Assembly: GCA_004321715.1 (NCBI GenBank)
Contig: SGYN01000007.1
Span: 1 to 64,000, forward strand
Origin: a bacterium
Lineage (GTDB): Bacteria > Fidelibacterota > Marinisomatia > Marinisomatales > TCS55
Reading direction: 5' to 3'
DNA: 64,000 nt
Shown: piece by piece, positions 40,103-50,680 of the stretch
Position numbering within the stretch: position 1 is the first letter of the stretch
Layout: every line of letters begins with the position of its first letter
Position numbers and translations under genes: made by a program
Notes under the pieces: generated by a model
Databases searched by the model: none
Told to the model about the DNA's origin: nothing
The model's input: the letters and a program-made list of their open reading frames with translations, nothing else

Positions 40103-41212
40103 TTATTGAACAATTTCTGCTGTGATTCGATTCCCGGTCATTCCGGTAACCTTAAAATTTAACCCATCGGGCGTTGTTTGGCTTAGGCCCATCGCTAAAT
40201 CCATTGCCTTGCCTTCAAACTCAACCTCGTATTCCGCAACTCCATCATTTAAACTTTTTGAATATGCGTTTCGGATACCAGATACAGTTTGCGCACTTAA
40301 AAACGATTGAAACATCATGTACGACCCAAAATCCGCATTCTTCAATACAATAAATACTTTAACAAAATTGGACTGCTGGGTACTCCATTTTTGAATTAAT
40401 TGACGAATAATATCTTCTCCCATTTTTCCCGCAGCCTGATTCACCGCATTTACACCTGCTGTGGAAGGAGAAATATGCGGTTTTTTTCCATGAGCATTCG
40501 GAACAACGGCTAAAATTTCTCCCGTATCTACGCGAACAATTTTTCCATTTAAATCCGCCTGACCTGATGTCATTCCATAAAATTCTCCACCGGAGGATAT
40601 CTTTGCTGTACCGATAACGATTACTTCCGCCCCTAGCATTCCAGCAATTTTTGCAGCAGCAGCCACATTGCCTTCCAACGCCTGTTCAAAATCTGGCTTT
40701 CCTTTTAATGCTTGTACTAGTTGACGATCCACAACATCAAAACCCTTTTCATAGAACATGCTGAGTAGTTTGGTCTCTGCAAAATCTGTAGGCGTATTAT
40801 CAATTAAATTTTCTTCTCGAAGGAGAAAAATAATCCTGGGTCGGTTCATTGAGTTTAAGAGCGTTTGTAATGCCGCCTCATCCTGCATGACCTGATCTAG
40901 CATTTGAGTAACCTGCGCTGATATAGTAATCTCCCAGTTGCCATCGGGATCTTTTTTCTCATTCACAATCTCAAACTTTTTTACAAACCCTTGTGCTTTA
41001 GAATAAATGTTATCGCTTAAAGAGGTTGCTGTTACAACGGTTTCGGAGCTGATATAAGCACCCAACCCATTCTCTACTGCATCACGCTTTGCCTGTTCAA
41101 TGGCGGCATCCTTTGTTAATCCATAGCCAATTCCTTTGGCAGTTTGTGACTGCGACAAAAGAACCTCCATGGGTACAAAACACATTAATATGACCAAAAA
41201 ATATTTCTTCAT
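40103..41212 (-). CDS. FlgT-like/LPP20-CsgG exported protein
   Basis: The ATG at 41212 is preferred over an in-frame TTG at 41221. The 369-residue protein has a signal peptide (about 1-20). Its N-terminal domain has AKGIGYGLTKDAAIEQAKRDAVENGLG, given here as the AKGIGYG..DAAIEQAKRDA pattern. A middle TolB/CsgG-like domain (about 125-260) includes FAETKLLSMFYEKGFDVVD and GAEVIVIGTAKI. A C-terminal domain (about 275-369) completes a layout like flagellar FlgT. No flagellar genes are present, so it is a FlgT homologue in another envelope setting. It is the first gene of the five-gene operon ending with the giant protein. Confidence 0.7.
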   Translation of the reverse strand: MKKYFLVILMCFVPMEVLLSQSQTAKGIGYGLTKDAAIEQAKRDAVENGLGAYISSETVVTATSLSDNIYSKAQGFVKKFEIVNEKKDPDGNWEITISAQVTQMLDQVMQDEAALQTLLNSMNRPRIIFLLREENLIDNTPTDFAETKLLSMFYEKGFDVVDRQLVQALKGKPDFEQALEGNVAAAAKIAGMLGAEVIVIGTAKISSGGEFYGMTSGQADLNGKIVRVDTGEILAVVPNAHGKKPHISPSTAGVNAVNQAAGKMGEDIIRQLIQKWSTQQSNFVKVFIVLKNADFGSYMMFQSFLSAQTVSGIRNAYSKSLNDGVAEYEVEFEGKAMDLAMGLSQTTPDGLNFKVTGMTGNRITAEIVQ

Positions 41213-41221
41213 TTTATTCAA

Positions 41222-41415
41222 ACCCTATATTTACCTCGCTGAAAGTGCAAATCTATAACTAGATACAATTAATAATCTAAATTATTTAATATTATATCAT
41301 TAACCAACAATAAAGCTATTATTGTGATTTAAATCAAATTTGGACATTCAAGCCATTTATTTTCAAAGTTTTTCATCCTATATTCAAGCTGTTTAATCAA
41401 TGGTAAGGATAATAT
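41222..41415. promoter_or_regulatory. divergent regulatory region with a CRP/FNR-like palindrome
   Basis: This 194-nt spacer separates the giant-protein operon (-) from the TPR-SLH lipoprotein (+). It holds a perfect 12-bp palindrome TGATTTAAATCA at 41325-41336. The wider site TGTGATTTAAATCAAA (41323-41338) matches the FNR half-site pattern TTGAT-N4-ATCAA at 9 of 10 positions. A 7-bp inverted repeat ACAATAA/TTATTGT lies at 41307-41325. A minus-strand TATAAT (41291-41296) and a plus-strand TATATT (41379-41384) could be -10 elements. ATTCAAGC occurs twice (41346 and 41382). Transcription starts cannot be fixed by eye. Confidence 0.5.
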
Positions 41416-42540
41416 ATGAAACATTTATCTATTAGAATATTCGCAATATCTGCATTATTGTTTATTACAGGATGTGCAACAAAACCACAAAGCGATGTGG
41501 ATAGTCCTGAATATCATTTTCGTTCGGGGATGCGTTCTGTTGATACGGGAAATTATGATGCTGCATTGAATTCGTTTCAACGAGCACTGGACCTAGATAA
41601 AAAATTTGTTTCTGGGTATGCGGGGCTTGGATTGGCAAATGCACACTTAGGAAACACAAAAGCAGCCAAAAAGAATATTGGCAAAGCGGTAGATAAAGGA
41701 TCAAAAGATCCGGATGTTCTTGCAATTTGTGGTCGCGCTTGGATCGTACTGCGTAAGGATGAAAAAAAATGGTTTAAACAAGCTACAAAAATTCTTGATA
41801 AAGCATTAAAACGAGATAAACAACATGAAGCGTCCATGTATTATTATGGGTTAGCTCACTTGTATAAATATAATTTTAGTGATGCAGAGTCATACTTCCG
41901 AAAAGTAGTTGAACTAAAAGGAGATTTCTCAGGAAAAGCGGATGCGCAGTGGAAACGATCGCAAAAAATTGTTCGTGCAATGCCAGGTACGGAGGCAGGG
42001 AAAAAAATTGCGTTACAAGAACAAATTAACCGCGCAGATTTATCTGTTATATTTGCAGAAGAATTAAAAATAAGTGAATTGATGGCAAAGCTTCCATCGC
42101 AAAGCGGAGGATTTCAAACTCCAGGCCAAATGAACACAACCAGCCGATCGCAAAAGCCCTCAGATGCAAGTGGCCATTGGGCATCATCTTGGATAAATGA
42201 AGTGCTTCAATATGGTATTCTAGAAGTTGGCCCGGATGGTCGTTTCTATCCAGATGAAACAATTACTCGTGCTGAATATGCGATGGCTGTTCAACGGTTG
42301 CTTGTAGTTGCTACAAGAGATAACGATTTAGAAGTTCGTTATTTTGGTGAGAACCCATCTCGATTCAGTGATGTTCCTAGTAGTCATCCCGCCTATAATG
42401 CGATGGCCTTATGTAGTGAAAGAGGAATAATGCAATCTGATGTAATGACGGGAAAATTCAACCCTTCGGGAAAAATTGATGGTGCGGATGCGTTATTAAT
42501 AATACGCACCTTGCAAAATTCTTTGCGAATGACATTTTAG
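41416..42540 (+). CDS. TPR-SLH outer-membrane lipoprotein
   Basis: The 374-residue protein has a lipoprotein signal with lipobox FITGC (C20) and AAGGATA before the ATG. Three or four TPR-like helix pairs follow (about 30-165), including YHFRSGMRSVDTGNYDAALNSF, given here as the SGMRSVDTGNYDAALNSF hairpin. The C-terminal third has S-layer homology segments: HWASSWINEVLQYGI with ITRAEYAMAVQRLL (about 250-295), and FSDVPSSHPAYNAM with FNPSGKIDGADALLI (about 315-370). SLH domains bind peptidoglycan-linked polymers, so it could tether the outer membrane to the wall. It is divergent from the giant-protein operon and ends at its own terminator. Confidence 0.85.
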   Translation: MKHLSIRIFAISALLFITGCATKPQSDVDSPEYHFRSGMRSVDTGNYDAALNSFQRALDLDKKFVSGYAGLGLANAHLGNTKAAKKNIGKAVDKGSKDPDVLAICGRAWIVLRKDEKKWFKQATKILDKALKRDKQHEASMYYYGLAHLYKYNFSDAESYFRKVVELKGDFSGKADAQWKRSQKIVRAMPGTEAGKKIALQEQINRADLSVIFAEELKISELMAKLPSQSGGFQTPGQMNTTSRSQKPSDASGHWASSWINEVLQYGILEVGPDGRFYPDETITRAEYAMAVQRLLVVATRDNDLEVRYFGENPSRFSDVPSSHPAYNAMALCSERGIMQSDVMTGKFNPSGKIDGADALLIIRTLQNSLRMTF

Positions 42541-42561
42541 AATAAATAATATGGTTAATTT

Positions 42562-42588
42562 AAGGGGCAATATAATTGCCCCTTTTTT
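42562..42588 (+). terminator. intrinsic terminator after the TPR-SLH gene
   Basis: A 9-bp stem AAGGGGCAA/TTGCCCCTT with a TATAA loop is followed by a T run at 42583-42588. It lies 22 nt past the stop and closes a single-gene unit. Confidence 0.9.
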
Positions 42589-42628
42589 ATTCCATTTACA
42601 TTCAATATGTAACATTGTATTTTAAGTC

Positions 42629-43597
42629 ATGAGGTTACGAACTCTTCTTATCATTCTATATGTTGGTTTATTTGCGCCGAGTTGCGTAGAACACCTAGTT
42701 ACAATTAGAGTATTCCCAGATGGAAGATATTTAATGAACTTTGTTAGCCGTGGTGATTCTACAGATGTCTTCAATGAAGATTTTCCCCATCCTTATGGAG
42801 AACTATGGAGCACAAAAATTGAAACGGAAACATCCGATGATGAAACAACTTGGATCATGTCAACATCCGGCCTGCTTAGCGGGCCCGTTGCTTTTTCATC
42901 CTCCAATAATTCTTTGGTAGAGGTTGCGCATCCCATTGATGTGCGATCGGAAAAAAGCTTATTTGGAACGTATTATTACATGACACAGTTTTTCAAAGGA
43001 AGAGAAGTCTTTCGAAAATACCCAAAGTTTGGTAACAGCATGAGTAGCATTGATAATGATACTACGGAGTGGATTGGGGAGGCTTTGTACTATATCGGAT
43101 CTACAACTATTAGTGATTTGCAAACCGATTCCAGCACAAGAATCGACAACCTCCTTGCGGAAAGAATGGAAAATTATATACGCGGATACGTGGATAGAAA
43201 AAACTTTACTGAACTATATTCGATAGAAGATTCATCGACGTTATTTGTTCATGATATACTAAAACCATTTGCAGATGATCTTCCTTCAGGTTACAAATTA
43301 GTTTTTCAAAGTTTGGTAGATGTTTATTCACAAGAAATGCATATAACGGGACAACTAAAAGATGATCAGTTCAAGTTTCATGTTTTTTTACCAGGCGCCA
43401 TTTTAACCACAAATGCTGACTCCATTGCTGGGGACACATTAATGTGGACATTTGGATTAAAAGAGTTTCTTAATGATGATTATATATTACATGCGGAATC
43501 AATTGTCTATTCAAAGAAGCGAATTCAAATCGCTATTATTATTTTATTGGGCTTCATATTAATCATTGCATTTTTATTAATTAAATTCAAGCGATGA
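42629..43597 (+). CDS. unrecognised envelope protein with C-terminal membrane helix
   Basis: I do not recognise this 322-residue protein. It begins with a hydrophobic signal (about 5-18) ending FAPSC (C19), a weak lipobox. A soluble, probably beta-rich domain of about 270 residues follows. A single membrane helix (about 295-317, IAIIILLGFILIIAFLLI) ends in a KFKR tail, so the domain faces the periplasm. It overlaps the next gene by ATGA and heads a run of three envelope genes that reads into ligA. The signal is poor for lipidation and may simply be cleaved. Confidence 0.7.
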   Translation: MRLRTLLIILYVGLFAPSCVEHLVTIRVFPDGRYLMNFVSRGDSTDVFNEDFPHPYGELWSTKIETETSDDETTWIMSTSGLLSGPVAFSSSNNSLVEVAHPIDVRSEKSLFGTYYYMTQFFKGREVFRKYPKFGNSMSSIDNDTTEWIGEALYYIGSTTISDLQTDSSTRIDNLLAERMENYIRGYVDRKNFTELYSIEDSSTLFVHDILKPFADDLPSGYKLVFQSLVDVYSQEMHITGQLKDDQFKFHVFLPGAILTTNADSIAGDTLMWTFGLKEFLNDDYILHAESIVYSKKRIQIAIIILLGFILIIAFLLIKFKR

Positions 43598-44022
43598 AAT
43601 TGAAAATATTCATCCTTTTTAATTTAATTGTGCCATTATTATTTGCCGCAAAACCAAAATTCAGCGATAGTCAAATTATTGCCATGACACCTCATTATTT
43701 TGAACGAAACCACACTTCCCCTGATCTATTAGGTGTTAATATATATAAATCGCGTCAAGGAAGAGTATATCAAATTGATATTCAAGTGGATAGAAATAGA
43801 ATTAATGATGATTTAAGCTTCGCCTATTCTGCTTTAACAAACATGGGTCAGTACGCAAAGAAACCTATTAAACAATTAATTGTGGTGATGCATAGTGATA
43901 ATTATCGAACACCTCCACAGGTTTGCGTTGGGAAAGCAAAGTGCAGTATTGATTTTTGGGTTCATGAAAAAGGTGAATATCAAAGCTGGTACAAAGAATG
44001 TATCCATTTTAAAGAGCTCTAA
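43594..44022 (+). CDS. small unrecognised exported protein
   Basis: The 142-residue protein has a signal peptide (about 1-18, ending LLFAA) and no further membrane segment. It has two nearby cysteines (PQVCVGKAKC) and a third near the C-terminus that could form disulfides. It overlaps the previous gene by ATGA, which indicates coupled translation. No family is recognised. Confidence 0.65.
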   Translation: MKLKIFILFNLIVPLLFAAKPKFSDSQIIAMTPHYFERNHTSPDLLGVNIYKSRQGRVYQIDIQVDRNRINDDLSFAYSALTNMGQYAKKPIKQLIVVMHSDNYRTPPQVCVGKAKCSIDFWVHEKGEYQSWYKECIHFKEL

Positions 44023-44029
44023 TACTAGC

Positions 44030-46512
<2,483 letters not shown>

Positions 46513-46562
46513 TAATTGTTATCAACTTTGAAAATTCATAATAAACAGAAGGGAAAATTATC

Positions 46563-46895
46563 ATGATGAAAATTGAAACAATCGTAGGGGATGTGGTTTT
46601 GCTTGTTCTTCAAGATATTGAAAGTTTAAAAGAAATGGGCATTCAAAAAAATAAGATTTATGTCCGAATAGTTGGATACGATGAAAACGGAATTTGGATA
46701 GAACATCCAAATTTTCAAATTCCTCGAATTGCGGATCCATCCAATAAAGAAAGTGAAGTAACTACAGAAAGTGTTACGGCATCTGTATTAATCGCATGGC
46801 CATTTATTACATCAATAGTTCATTTTCCAAATGTAGAGGGTTTTGATTTTCCAAATCCCTTCGATTTACATTTTGGTTTCGATATAGAAAATTGA
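46563..46895 (+). CDS. small unrecognised cytosolic protein preceding an ABC transporter
   Basis: The 110-residue protein has no signal peptide. GAAGGG lies about 9 nt before the ATG at 46563; a second ATG follows directly. It has short beta-like segments (KIYVRIVGYDENGIWIEHP) and an aromatic, proline-rich C-terminus. Its TGA overlaps the TTG start of the ABC ATPase, which suggests coupling. No family is recognised. Confidence 0.6.
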   Translation: MMKIETIVGDVVLLVLQDIESLKEMGIQKNKIYVRIVGYDENGIWIEHPNFQIPRIADPSNKESEVTTESVTASVLIAWPFITSIVHFPNVEGFDFPNPFDLHFGFDIEN

Positions 46896-47815
46896 AAAAC
46901 CCCGCAGTTAAAATCCGTGGATTAAAAAAATCCTTTGGAGATGTAAAAGCTCTTGATGGAGTTGAATTAACAATTAAACAAGGAGAGTTTTTAGGCTTGT
47001 TAGGGCCTAATGGTGCAGGGAAAACCACAACGATTAACATTCTTACTGGTTTAGTCATCAGACAAGAGGGAACAACAGAAATATTTGGCAAAGATACAGT
47101 AAAAGATTATCGGTTTACTAGATCAAAGGTTGGCATTGCAGCACAAGAAATATCGATAGATTGGTTCTTTCCTATAGAAAAACTACTTTTATTTCATGCT
47201 GGTTATTATGGTTTACCCATTAACCAAGCAAAAGAACGGGTTGGTTTAATTATAGAAAAACTGGGCCTTGTTGAAAAAAGGAATACTAGATTACGACAAC
47301 TTTCTGGAGGAATGAAACGTCGCTATCAATTAGCAAAGGCTCTAATTCATGATCCTGAAATAATTATTTTAGATGAGCCTACTGCTGGTGTTGATGTAGA
47401 GCTTCGACATGAATTATGGGAGTATTTGCGCCAACTCCATCATGAAGGAAAAACCATACTTCTTACAACACACTATATTGAAGAGGCAGAATTATTATGT
47501 GAACGTGTTGCCATTATTAATAAAGGCAAAATAATAAAAGAAGGTTCCCCAAATGAGCTTACTAAGCAATTGGGACAATCGGGGTTATCTGTGCATGTAT
47601 CCGGATGGGAAAATCAAAAAAGTGATTTACTAAATGATTTTACGTTTACTTATGATAATGGGAGATTACATTTTTCACTAATAGATCCAGAAAAAGAGAT
47701 GGCAACTATTATTAATATTTTAACAGGAAATAATTGTCATATCCAAAGTATAAGTGCAGATAACGCATCTCTAGAGGATGTTTTTCTAGATCTTACAGGG
47801 GAGAAAATTAATTAA
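46892..47815 (+). CDS. ABC transporter ATP-binding protein (ABC-2 exporter type)
   Basis: The 307-residue protein has Walker A GPNGAGKTT, a signature LSGGMKRR, Walker B IIILDEPTAGVD and the H-loop TTHYIEEAE. These are typical of multidrug, polyketide or lipid ABC-2 exporters. The start is a TTG at 46892, inside the TGA of the preceding gene. The C-terminal 80 residues form a DUF4162-like extension. Its partner permease starts at the stop codon (TAATG). The substrate is unknown. Confidence 0.9.
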   Translation: MKNPAVKIRGLKKSFGDVKALDGVELTIKQGEFLGLLGPNGAGKTTTINILTGLVIRQEGTTEIFGKDTVKDYRFTRSKVGIAAQEISIDWFFPIEKLLLFHAGYYGLPINQAKERVGLIIEKLGLVEKRNTRLRQLSGGMKRRYQLAKALIHDPEIIILDEPTAGVDVELRHELWEYLRQLHHEGKTILLTTHYIEEAELLCERVAIINKGKIIKEGSPNELTKQLGQSGLSVHVSGWENQKSDLLNDFTFTYDNGRLHFSLIDPEKEMATIINILTGNNCHIQSISADNASLEDVFLDLTGEKIN

Positions 47816-48585
47816 TGGGAAAAATAAATTGGATTGGTTTATGGACATTAATTAAACGGGAAGTAGGGCGTTTTTTTTCTGTATATCGTCAAACTGTCCT
47901 ACCTGGATTAATATCATCTGGTCTATATATTTTAGTTTTTGGTTTCACTCTTGAGAGACGTATTGATGAAATAAATGGAGTGCCTTATACTTTATTTATA
48001 CTCCCGGGGCTATTAATGATGAACACACTAACAAATGCTACTTCCAATACATCATCCTCTATGTTACAAATGAAGCTGCTACAACAATTACCAGATATTT
48101 TAACTGCACCATTATCAGCTATAGAAATTTCTATAGCATATATTATTGGGGGTACAGTTCGTGGGTTTGTTAATGGAGTTTTAGTAATGATTTTAGGAAT
48201 TATATTAATTGATTTACCTGTCCATTCTCCAGTATTAACAATTTGCTTTATAATAATGGTCTCTTGGGCTTTTTCAAGTCTGGGTTTAGTTTTGGGTCAA
48301 TTGTCTGATTCTTGGGATCAGCTTGCAATGATGCAAAACTTTTTTTTGACACCTTTGAGCTTTCTTGGCGGTGTGTTCTATTCAATAAATATGTTACCTC
48401 AATGGGCCCAGGTAATTAGTTTATTTAATCCAATTTATTATATGATAAATGGAATACGATATACGACACTTGGTATAGCAGATACCTCCCCATTGACTAG
48501 TTTTGTAATGGCTTTAATTATGACTATTATATTCACATTTTCAGCCATAATACTAATGCAAAGTGGAAAAAAGATTAAACAATGA
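47815..48585 (+). CDS. ABC-2 type transporter permease
   Basis: The 256-residue protein has six predicted membrane helices and an ABC-2 membrane signature (FLGGVFYSINMLPQWAQVISLFNPIYYM, shown here as FLGGVFYSINMLP and FNPIYYM). An amphipathic N-terminus precedes helix 1. It is encoded directly after its ATPase with a one-base overlap and overlaps the next gene by ATGA. The substrate is unknown. Confidence 0.9.
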   Translation: MGKINWIGLWTLIKREVGRFFSVYRQTVLPGLISSGLYILVFGFTLERRIDEINGVPYTLFILPGLLMMNTLTNATSNTSSSMLQMKLLQQLPDILTAPLSAIEISIAYIIGGTVRGFVNGVLVMILGIILIDLPVHSPVLTICFIIMVSWAFSSLGLVLGQLSDSWDQLAMMQNFFLTPLSFLGGVFYSINMLPQWAQVISLFNPIYYMINGIRYTTLGIADTSPLTSFVMALIMTIIFTFSAIILMQSGKKIKQ

Positions 48586-49307
48586 GGATGCTAAAACAGA
48601 TTATAATAGCCATTATAATTAGTTCATTATACAATGTTGTGTTAGCCGAAAAAACTAAATTGGGTTCGGTGAATTGGAAACAATATATAAGGGGCGGTTT
48701 AGTGCAAGTCTCAATGGACAATGGTTTTTCAGGGTATTATCGTATTAACCGAACAAGTGATTATAGTTTTGGTGATCTTAGATTGTATTATTATAGTTTA
48801 AAAAATAGTTCGTACATATTTATTCGCTATAAGAATAGTAGCAAATATCGTGGGTATTCTAGACTATATAGGTTCAGTACAATTGCGTATCAAAAAAATA
48901 AAAAAGCAGGTGTAGCATTAAGATATCACTTCAATCAAGGACTGGGTTATTTTTTATTGCCGTATGATAATGGTCATATAATTACGGAAGTTGCGCACGC
49001 ATATGATATGTCAGACTATCTTAATGATAGCAGGAAAACATCTTACGCACGTGGTGGCATATACTGGGATTATGATACAAAGTTTTTCAGTTCCAAGTTA
49101 GAAATAGAATATTTTCACCAGATAAGTGAAATAGTCGAAGATGATCTATCAAGAACTCAAATCATGTCTGAAATAATTATACCATTGAAAAATAAGATAT
49201 CGGCAAGTTTGATTTATGAGACAGAGAAATACAATCAATTAAACAATAATCCAAATTCAATATCATTATCAATAGGATGGAAAGGAAATGTGAAATGGAA
49301 CTTCTAA
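48582..49307 (+). CDS. probable outer-membrane beta-barrel (DUF481-like)
   Basis: The 241-residue protein has a signal peptide (about 1-22, ending VVLA). Alternating aromatic and polar strands follow, such as GDLRLYYYSLKNSSYIFIRY and SISLSIGWKGNVKWNF, with a terminal aromatic residue typical of outer-membrane barrels. The pattern resembles DUF481 (YdiY-like) proteins, though this is not certain. It overlaps the ABC permease by ATGA, which suggests it belongs to the same export or envelope unit. Confidence 0.6.
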   Translation: MRMLKQIIIAIIISSLYNVVLAEKTKLGSVNWKQYIRGGLVQVSMDNGFSGYYRINRTSDYSFGDLRLYYYSLKNSSYIFIRYKNSSKYRGYSRLYRFSTIAYQKNKKAGVALRYHFNQGLGYFLLPYDNGHIITEVAHAYDMSDYLNDSRKTSYARGGIYWDYDTKFFSSKLEIEYFHQISEIVEDDLSRTQIMSEIIIPLKNKISASLIYETEKYNQLNNNPNSISLSIGWKGNVKWNF

Positions 49308-49308
49308 A

Positions 49309-50508
49309 CTAATTTGATAATAAATCTTTTACTGTTTCTAAATCACCATCAATTTTTTCATATGGTTTAATGCCAAGAATATGCGCGACTAGAGGATATA
49401 TATGAATGTTTTCAAATTCCTCACGTTTATAACCAGATTTAAATGATGGCCCATTGGCAATAAATATTGCCTTCATATTATCTAACAAATTATCATAGCC
49501 ATGCGATCCTTTTGGATTATAAGAACCATGCCCCAAAGGCATTAAGCTCCATCCTTCATCAGCAAGTACAAGAATGTCAGGTATGCGTACATGATTACGA
49601 TAATGAAATCGTTTCGGTATTTTATTTTTCCAATAGATATTGGCATTATTAATACTTTTTAAATCATTATAAGCATTTTTTAATAACTTTTTGGAATCAG
49701 ATGAAATAAAAACTGTAGGGCCTGCTCCAGAAACGCTTAATAAAGATAGATCTGTATATGAAGATAAATCAATAGAGTTTTCAGGATAAACATCTGTCAT
49801 GCCATGATCGCTAACGATAATAATGTTTAGTTTAGATGATATATCCAGTTTATTAATTTTAGAAATTAAATTACCAAGAACGTTGTCCAAACGTTCAATT
49901 TGCATTACAATTTCTGGACTATTTGGACCGTATTCATGCCCCGTTCCATCCGGTTCATGAAAATATAATAAAGCTAATCTAGGTCTCTGTTTGATTGGAT
50001 AAGAAAACCAAGTCATGACAGTATCAATTCGGGATTCAAATGAAGCTTTTTGATCGTATCTTTTCCAATAAGTAGGTTGAACTCCATTAATAGAGGCTTC
50101 TGACCCTACCCAAAAATAACTGGCAGTTTTTACTCCTTGGTTTTCTGCTGTAACCCAAATGGGCTCTCCATCATAAAATTGTCCATTTTCAACTGCTTTT
50201 CGATCTCTAATGGAATATGTTTTGTCTAGATCTGGAGCATAAAATGAGTTAGCAATCAAGCCATGATTTTCAGCATACATTCCTGTTGCTATACTATAAT
50301 GATTTGGAAAGGTTTTCGAAATAAATATAGGTACTAATGCTTTAGCGCTTGCGCCTGTTTTGACAATCTTATCAAAATTAGGGGTATAAGCTTTTTCTAA
50401 ATAATCATATCTGAAGCCATCCATAGAGATTAATAAAACGTATTCATCACTATCAGAAGCATACAACGAGTGCGTTAGTAGATATAATATGATAAATCTG
50501 CAAAACAT
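49309..50508 (-). CDS. nucleotide pyrophosphatase/phosphodiesterase-like alkaline phosphatase superfamily protein
   Basis: The ATG at 50508 is preferred over an in-frame TTG at 50517. The 399-residue exported protein has a signal peptide (about 1-17, ending SLYA). Metal-site and catalytic motifs of the NPP (Phosphodiest) family are present: LISMDGFRYDY with D30, KTFPNHYS with nucleophile T66, HEPDGTGHEYG, VSDHGMTDV, and GSHGYDN near the C-terminus. NPPs hydrolyse extracellular nucleotides or phosphodiesters, probably releasing phosphate and nucleosides in the periplasm. It is convergent with the barrel gene, with 1 nt between the stops. Confidence 0.9.
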   Translation of the reverse strand: MFCRFIILYLLTHSLYASDSDEYVLLISMDGFRYDYLEKAYTPNFDKIVKTGASAKALVPIFISKTFPNHYSIATGMYAENHGLIANSFYAPDLDKTYSIRDRKAVENGQFYDGEPIWVTAENQGVKTASYFWVGSEASINGVQPTYWKRYDQKASFESRIDTVMTWFSYPIKQRPRLALLYFHEPDGTGHEYGPNSPEIVMQIERLDNVLGNLISKINKLDISSKLNIIIVSDHGMTDVYPENSIDLSSYTDLSLLSVSGAGPTVFISSDSKKLLKNAYNDLKSINNANIYWKNKIPKRFHYRNHVRIPDILVLADEGWSLMPLGHGSYNPKGSHGYDNLLDNMKAIFIANGPSFKSGYKREEFENIHIYPLVAHILGIKPYEKIDGDLETVKDLLSN

Positions 50509-50517
50509 AAGGGTCAA

Positions 50518-50680
50518 TATTAAAAGTATTTTATGTTATGGAGTAAGGGGAAAATTAAATATTATTAACTATTTATAATTAAGAAGAGTATAAATCATAT
50601 ATGTGTATATATTGTTTATTATATAGATTTAATGTGTATACATTGTAAAGGTTATAAAATATTTATACACATTGTATAAA
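50518..50680. promoter_or_regulatory. AT-rich spacer with repeated TGTGTATA elements
   Basis: This 163-nt spacer lies between the zincin/propeller gene and the NPP gene, both on the minus strand. ATGTGTATA recurs near 50600 and 50632. AATGTGTATA (50631-50640) has an exact inverted copy TATACACATT at 50664-50673. The pair would form a 10-bp stem with a 23-nt loop, or serve as a two-half-site operator. No T run follows, so it is not an obvious terminator. Confidence 0.4.

Noticed and set aside
40103-41212. Flagellar function for the FlgT-like protein
   Set aside because: No other flagellar gene is present and the operon partners are surface-protein related, so only homology of fold is claimed.
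41307-41325. ACAATAA/TTATTGT inverted repeat as a terminator
   Set aside because: The stem is short and all A/T except one pair, with no T run; it is more likely part of the regulatory region.
43895-44029. Long N-terminal extension of the third envelope protein
   Set aside because: It overlaps the preceding gene in another frame; the ATG at 44030 starts directly before a clean signal sequence.
50595-50675. Repeated TGTGTATA as a CRISPR or direct-repeat array
   Set aside because: Only two or three short copies exist, some inverted, with no regular spacers and no cas genes nearby.
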